From: Thermoplasmata archaeon
GTDB lineage: Archaea > Thermoplasmatota > Thermoplasmata > Lutacidiplasmatales > UBA184
NCBI GenBank assembly: GCA_021792485.1
Contig: JAJYUO010000004.1
Location: 1-23,803 of the forward strand
Direction: 5' to 3'
Length of the DNA: 23,803 nucleotides
Position numbers and translations under genes: made by a program. The notes beneath the pieces are model-generated. The model did not search any database. It had not been told where the DNA came from and was given only the letters and a program-made list of their open reading frames with translations. Shown in pieces: positions 20,850-23,803 of this stretch. The first letter of the stretch is position 1, and each line of letters opens with the position of its first letter.

Positions 20850-21593
20850 ATGGTGGAACTTCGGACGATCATTCCGGAGGAGATCGACCGTTACCTCGAG
20901 CAACTCGTCGACTCCGGGCCGTTCAACAACAAGGCGGAGCTCGTGCGCGCAGCCTTGGCATCGTACACATCCTCCATCGCGGGTCCAAAGGACCAGGCGT
21001 TCGATAAGGAGAACATCTTCGCTCCGGACGGCCAGATCTACCAGACCCAGTACGCCCGAGAGTCTGCGTACCGGGGATTTCCCTCGCTGGGGATAGTCCA
21101 CCCAAAGGGGGTCCTCGTGACATCGCGACTAGCGACTTCGGGGATGAGGGAGTGGTATCCCAAGATTTTTCGAATTGGCAGCGAGCTCGCGACGTGCCAC
21201 TCAGGGCTGTCTGCTGATGGCATCGTGACGGTTCGGAAGATCCGAGAGGCGGGGCCCAAAACCATCGACGAACTCGTCGAGGTCATCGTCACATGGTTCT
21301 GGGAGAACACATCACGAAGGGACCGACGCCCCTTGGGGATTTGCCTGCTGGTCGCCACCACCATGGGCGGCACCCCACGCTTGCTTGGTTTCGAGCCCTC
21401 CGGGGGCTGCGTTTCTAGCTGGGCGATCGCTTACGGCCGCGGCAGTCAACGCATGCAGGTGATGCTCGGTTCCGAACGGCCTCCGCGGAGCCTGAAGGAA
21501 GCCGAGGCACTCGCTCAGCGAGTCTTGGGCAAGCCGCAGAAGTGGGAGCACGACGAGACCTTGAACCTCGAGATCGGGTCGGGCGCGGAGTGA
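20850..21593 (+). CDS. Fusion of a ribbon-helix-helix DNA-binding domain and a proteasome alpha-like domain
   Basis: The 247-residue protein joins two parts. Residues 1-42 are a CopG/NikR-type ribbon-helix-helix: strand VELRTIIP, helix EEIDRYLEQLVDSG, turn FNNKAE, helix LVRAALASY. Residues 51-228 follow the 20S proteasome alpha subunit: FDKENIFAPDG (in place of YDRAITVFSPDG), IYQTQYARESAYRG (the H0/H1 signature YQVEYA.EA..RG, 64-76), LGIVHPKGVLVTSR, PKIFRIGSELATCHSGL, ADGIVTVRKIREAG, RPLGICLLVATTMGGTPRLLGFEPSG and the C-terminal helix. The catalytic Thr1 of beta subunits is absent, as in all alpha subunits, so it is probably not a protease itself. The N-terminal RHH replaces the gate segment. 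It starts a + strand run with the MFS gene and is divergent from the radical SAM operon. Local base composition looks less GC-rich than in neighbouring genes. The domains are seen; the combined role is open. Confidence 0.85.
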   Translation: MVELRTIIPEEIDRYLEQLVDSGPFNNKAELVRAALASYTSSIAGPKDQAFDKENIFAPDGQIYQTQYARESAYRGFPSLGIVHPKGVLVTSRLATSGMREWYPKIFRIGSELATCHSGLSADGIVTVRKIREAGPKTIDELVEVIVTWFWENTSRRDRRPLGICLLVATTMGGTPRLLGFEPSGGCVSSWAIAYGRGSQRMQVMLGSERPPRSLKEAEALAQRVLGKPQKWEHDETLNLEIGSGAE

Positions 21594-21655
21594 GCCTCCC
21601 AAGCCGTAGGAGCTCGAGTCCAAGCTAGCGGCCCGAGCGGGGGACTGAGGCGAGC

Positions 21656-22933
21656 TTGCCTCCGACTTGGTCCGACGCCGCCCTGGACTTCTTGGTCCCT
21701 CGGGGGAACGCGCGCTCCGTCACGGTTGCGGGAATCTTCCTGACTTCCGGCACCGCTCTTTGGTGGCCCCTATTCGCGATCTTCCTTGTCTCGGACGGTT
21801 TGGGCCCGGTCGCCATTGGTGTGGTTGTCGCCCTGGGAACGCTGCTCGCTCTTCTCTCCGCACCGCTGGGGGGGATTCTTGCAGACCGGTACTCGCGTAC
21901 CGGCGTTCTGGTGGCCGGGGCGGCGATAACCGCCGCGGGAACGTTCGGTCTCGCCCTGGCTCCGCCCGGAACCCCCGCCACGTTCCCGATCCTCGCGGGG
22001 GCGTTCGGAGTGACTTGGTTCGGGGGGAATCTAGGAGGAGGAGCGATGCGCGCTCTCCTCTTCGAGTCCGCGCGGAAGGAGCAACGGGGACGAGCGATGG
22101 CATCACCGTACGTCCTTCCTTCGTTCGTGGCCATTCCGATGCCGTTCGTGGGTTCGCTGTTGAGTCAGCTCGTGAGCTGGTCGTTTGTCCTCCTCATCGC
22201 TGGGGCCCTGACCTCGATCACGAGCATCGCTTTCGCCGTCCTCCTCGTCGAGCCGGAACGAGATCCGACCCCCTCGGTCGGGGCCACCACCTCGATCGCG
22301 CGAAGCTGGTTCCGTCATTGGACGTTTCTCGTCCCGGTGCTCGCACTCGTGGGCGTCTACGTCGTGGTCGGCTTCGGCAATGGGATGGTCACTCCGTTCC
22401 TGCCCCTCTACTTCACCGTCTTTCTGCACTCGAGCGCCCAGTTCTTCGGTGTCCTTGCTTCGATCGAGATGGCCACGGTCGGTCTCCTCGCGCTCCTCTC
22501 GGGGAGGCTCGTCGACCGCCTGGGCTCTCTGCGCACGATCTTCGTGAGCTTCGCGGGAGAGACCTTGGTGGTGACCGCCATGATCTTCGTCCGCAATCTC
22601 ATCCTTGCGGGCACCTTCTTCGTGCTCTGGGGTGCGGCGGATTGGATCGATCTAACCGCACCCTCGGTCTACATCGCGACGCGCGTCCCGAAACAGAACC
22701 GCGCGACCGCGATCGGTACCTTCAGCGTGGCGAGCCAGCTTCCCTTCCTCATCGCGCCGGGCGTGGGCGGAGCTCTCTTCGCGGTATATCCACCGTTGAT
22801 CCTGGCGATCTATGCCGCGATCGTTGGGGGAGCGACGCTCGCCGTCGTCTTCCTGGGAGGACTGCGGAGAGACGGCGCCAAGGCGGCGGGACAACCGGCT
22901 CGGCAGCTTCCCGAGGCTCCGGACCCGAACTAA
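21656..22933 (+). CDS. Major facilitator superfamily transporter
   Basis: The 425-residue protein has about 12 membrane helices. Motif A of the MFS lies in the loop after helix 2: GGILADRYSRTGVLV (variant of G...DR.GRR). The second half has a matching loop, SGRLVDRLGSLRTIFV. No substrate-defining motif is evident; the overall look is of a drug/efflux-type MFS. The start is TTG at 21656 with GAGG about 5 nt upstream and the first helix beginning about residue 20; no ATG or GTG fits better. It follows the RHH-proteasome-like gene by 62 nt on the same strand. If the radical SAM operon makes a peptide product, this is the natural exporter candidate; that is inference from context. Confidence 0.88.
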   Translation: MPPTWSDAALDFLVPRGNARSVTVAGIFLTSGTALWWPLFAIFLVSDGLGPVAIGVVVALGTLLALLSAPLGGILADRYSRTGVLVAGAAITAAGTFGLALAPPGTPATFPILAGAFGVTWFGGNLGGGAMRALLFESARKEQRGRAMASPYVLPSFVAIPMPFVGSLLSQLVSWSFVLLIAGALTSITSIAFAVLLVEPERDPTPSVGATTSIARSWFRHWTFLVPVLALVGVYVVVGFGNGMVTPFLPLYFTVFLHSSAQFFGVLASIEMATVGLLALLSGRLVDRLGSLRTIFVSFAGETLVVTAMIFVRNLILAGTFFVLWGAADWIDLTAPSVYIATRVPKQNRATAIGTFSVASQLPFLIAPGVGGALFAVYPPLILAIYAAIVGGATLAVVFLGGLRRDGAKAAGQPARQLPEAPDPN

Positions 22934-23010
22934 GAGCGGGGAATGTCAGGATCGAACGGGAACTCTTGGATCGACGGACGTGCGAGGCAGGGTACGGAGT
23001 TCCGCACGCC

Positions 23011-23034
23011 GGGCGCAGAGGGATTTGAACCCTC
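23011..23034. repeat. Tandem partial copy of the tRNA-Arg 3' end
   Basis: The 24 nt from GGGCGCAGAGGG onward matches 23044-23067 (inside the tRNA gene) with one mismatch. It covers the T arm and the 3' acceptor strand. The copy sits 33 nt beyond the tRNA 3' end on the tRNA's own strand. No 5' half accompanies it, so it is not a second tRNA gene. Such 3'-end duplications are typical of integrase attachment sites at tRNA genes. Confidence 0.85.
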
Positions 23035-23042
23035 CGAAGTCA

Positions 23043-23117
23043 CGGGCGCGGAGGGATTTGAACCCTCGACAGCCGGGTTAGGAACCCGGTGCTCTATCCA
23101 AGCTGAGCCACGCGCCC
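23043..23117 (-). tRNA. tRNA-Arg (anticodon CCT)
   Basis: On the - strand a complete 75 nt cloverleaf can be folded: acceptor stem GGGCGCG/CGCGCCC (7 bp), D stem GCTC/GAGC, anticodon stem CCGGG/CCCGG with loop TTCCTAA, variable loop CTGTC, and T stem GAGGG/CCCTC with loop TTCAAAT. The anticodon is CCT, reading AGG for arginine. The discriminator base is G and CCA is not encoded. A GATAC element lies about 20-25 nt upstream and may be its TATA box. There is no intron. Confidence 0.95.
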
Positions 23118-23206
23118 CGCCCGAAGGGGTCCTCGAACCGTATCACCGTTACGATGGACCGCTCCTTTCCCGCCACGGGAGGGTCCGCGCGTCCGATCCC
23201 GAGGGA

Positions 23207-23803
23207 TCAGTTCGACGGCGATGGACGAGGCGGCACGAGCCGATCGTAGCGGTGGTCGATCGACATCGAGAGCGCGGATGCCGGCTCCTGGAAGATTTGG
23301 ATCGCCTCCAGCGACTCGCGGATCGTGGGAAGGACCGGCGCGCGCTCGCGTCGATCGTCTCCTTCGTTCCTCGATCCTGGTTCTCCACCGAGTCCGCCGA
23401 TCAGCCACCGATCGGCCGCGGCGACGTACAGGAACGGAAAGACCCGGCACTCCCGGGTAAGTCTCGCGAACAGCGCTTCCGGCTTCGCTCCGGCCCGAGG
23501 GGTGCCGGCGATCAGGAAGACCCGGTCCAACGTCCGTCCGAGGTACGGCGGGATCCGGGCGGGATTCAGCAGCACCCGATGCGTCACCCAGCCGCGGGTG
23601 AGGAGTCGCCGCTCGGAGAACGGCAGGCCGAATAGACCGAGTTGGTGCCCGTCCTCCCCCTGCGCGCGCTCTCGGAACGGTCGGCCAAGAAGGTTCTCAA
23701 AGGCCCAAATCGAGTGCGCCGTGAGCGGGGGAGACTCCTCACCTCCCGGGACCCCGCCGATCCCGTGCGGGTAGGAAAGCGTCCCTGCTGCCCCGGTGAG
23801 ATG
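23207..23803 (-). CDS. Unrecognised protein, 5' end beyond window (partial)
   Basis: The reading frame is open from the window edge to a TAA stop at 23207, giving 198 residues of the C-terminal part. It contains HSIWAFENLLGRPFRERAQ, LGLFGLPFSERRLL, LGRTLDRVFLIAGTPRAGAK and FPFLYVAAADRWLIGG, then a polar low-complexity end. I recognise no family. There is no clear membrane helix or metal motif. The balance of alternating hydrophobic and charged stretches and the long open frame support a real gene. The gap 23118-23206 before the tRNA holds nothing else that I can see. Confidence 0.6.
   Translation of the reverse strand, partial: HLTGAAGTLSYPHGIGGVPGGEESPPLTAHSIWAFENLLGRPFRERAQGEDGHQLGLFGLPFSERRLLTRGWVTHRVLLNPARIPPYLGRTLDRVFLIAGTPRAGAKPEALFARLTRECRVFPFLYVAAADRWLIGGLGGEPGSRNEGDDRRERAPVLPTIRESLEAIQIFQEPASALSMSIDHRYDRLVPPRPSPSN

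Noticed and set aside
20791..20880. A second precursor-like frame on the - strand ending Phe-Trp-Trp-Val-stop
   Set aside because: The frame has an upstream stop and no ATG, GTG or TTG start, and it overlaps the start of the RHH gene. Kept only as part of the repeat observation.
20850..21593. Catalytic proteasome beta subunit acting as leader protease for the peptide
   Set aside because: The domain follows the alpha type (YQTQYA signature) and no N-terminal catalytic Thr can be exposed behind an RHH domain.
23011..23042. A second tRNA gene next to tRNA-Arg
   Set aside because: Only the T arm and 3' acceptor strand are repeated; there is no D or anticodon arm and no room for them.
1..23803. 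CRISPR array or insertion sequence
   Set aside because: No regularly spaced repeats, no transposase or integrase reading frame and no terminal inverted repeats were seen in the window.

Overview
The window is archaeal and very probably from a GC-rich member of the Thermoplasmatota (class Thermoplasmata). The evidence is a PDCD5 - eL39 - eL31 - aIF6 translation operon, an eS17 gene, an archaeal-type phosphopantetheine adenylyltransferase, a DUF5611-like protein, a Trm-G10-like tRNA methyltransferase, AT-rich TATA-like boxes about 25-30 nt before several start codons, and a tRNA-Arg without an encoded CCA. No sequence search was possible, so the order and genus are not assigned.

Layout. Positions 1-1538 hold translation genes (PDCD5 tail, eL39, eL31, aIF6, and convergent eS17). 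Positions 1653-4869 form a + strand run: a zinc-ribbon membrane protein, CoaD, two small conserved-looking proteins, and a site-2 (M50) intramembrane protease. Positions 4862-6330 carry, on the - strand, a Mut7-C/PIN-like RNase protein followed by a Trm-G10-like methyltransferase. These are divergent from phosphoglucosamine mutase (6396-7760). Positions 7774-9038 are a TauE/SafE permease plus a DUF1634 membrane protein, divergent from a large GH15 glucoamylase/glucodextranase. Positions 11564-14973 hold a radical SAM protein, a GT4 glycosyltransferase and an MscS channel. Positions 14970-17918 hold a DEAD-box helicase and a GltD-like oxidoreductase. A 53-residue membrane hairpin follows at 18121.

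The most interesting part is 18445-22933. On the - strand a single tight operon reads: a 50-residue small ORF with an excellent Shine-Dalgarno and a C-terminus ending in KCSPGIGWV (20591-20743); a radical SAM/SPASM enzyme (19329-20564); and an ACT-V4R protein (18445-19356) whose GTG start and SD lie inside the end of the radical SAM gene. This has the architecture of a RiPP/redox-cofactor cassette, in the style of PQQ or mycofactocin, and the small ORF is the candidate precursor. Divergently transcribed from a shared promoter region is a striking fusion: an N-terminal ribbon-helix-helix DNA-binding domain joined to a proteasome alpha-subunit-like domain (20850-21593). An MFS transporter, a candidate exporter, follows. 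A perfect 5-1-5 palindrome sits between the two promoters, against the TATA box of the precursor operon, and is a good candidate operator for the RHH protein. The set may be one self-contained system: precursor, maturase, V4R partner, proteasome-like regulator, exporter.

Just beyond it, a tRNA-Arg(CCT) gene has its 3' end duplicated in tandem, which is typical of a former integration site. The window ends inside an unrecognised gene on the - strand.
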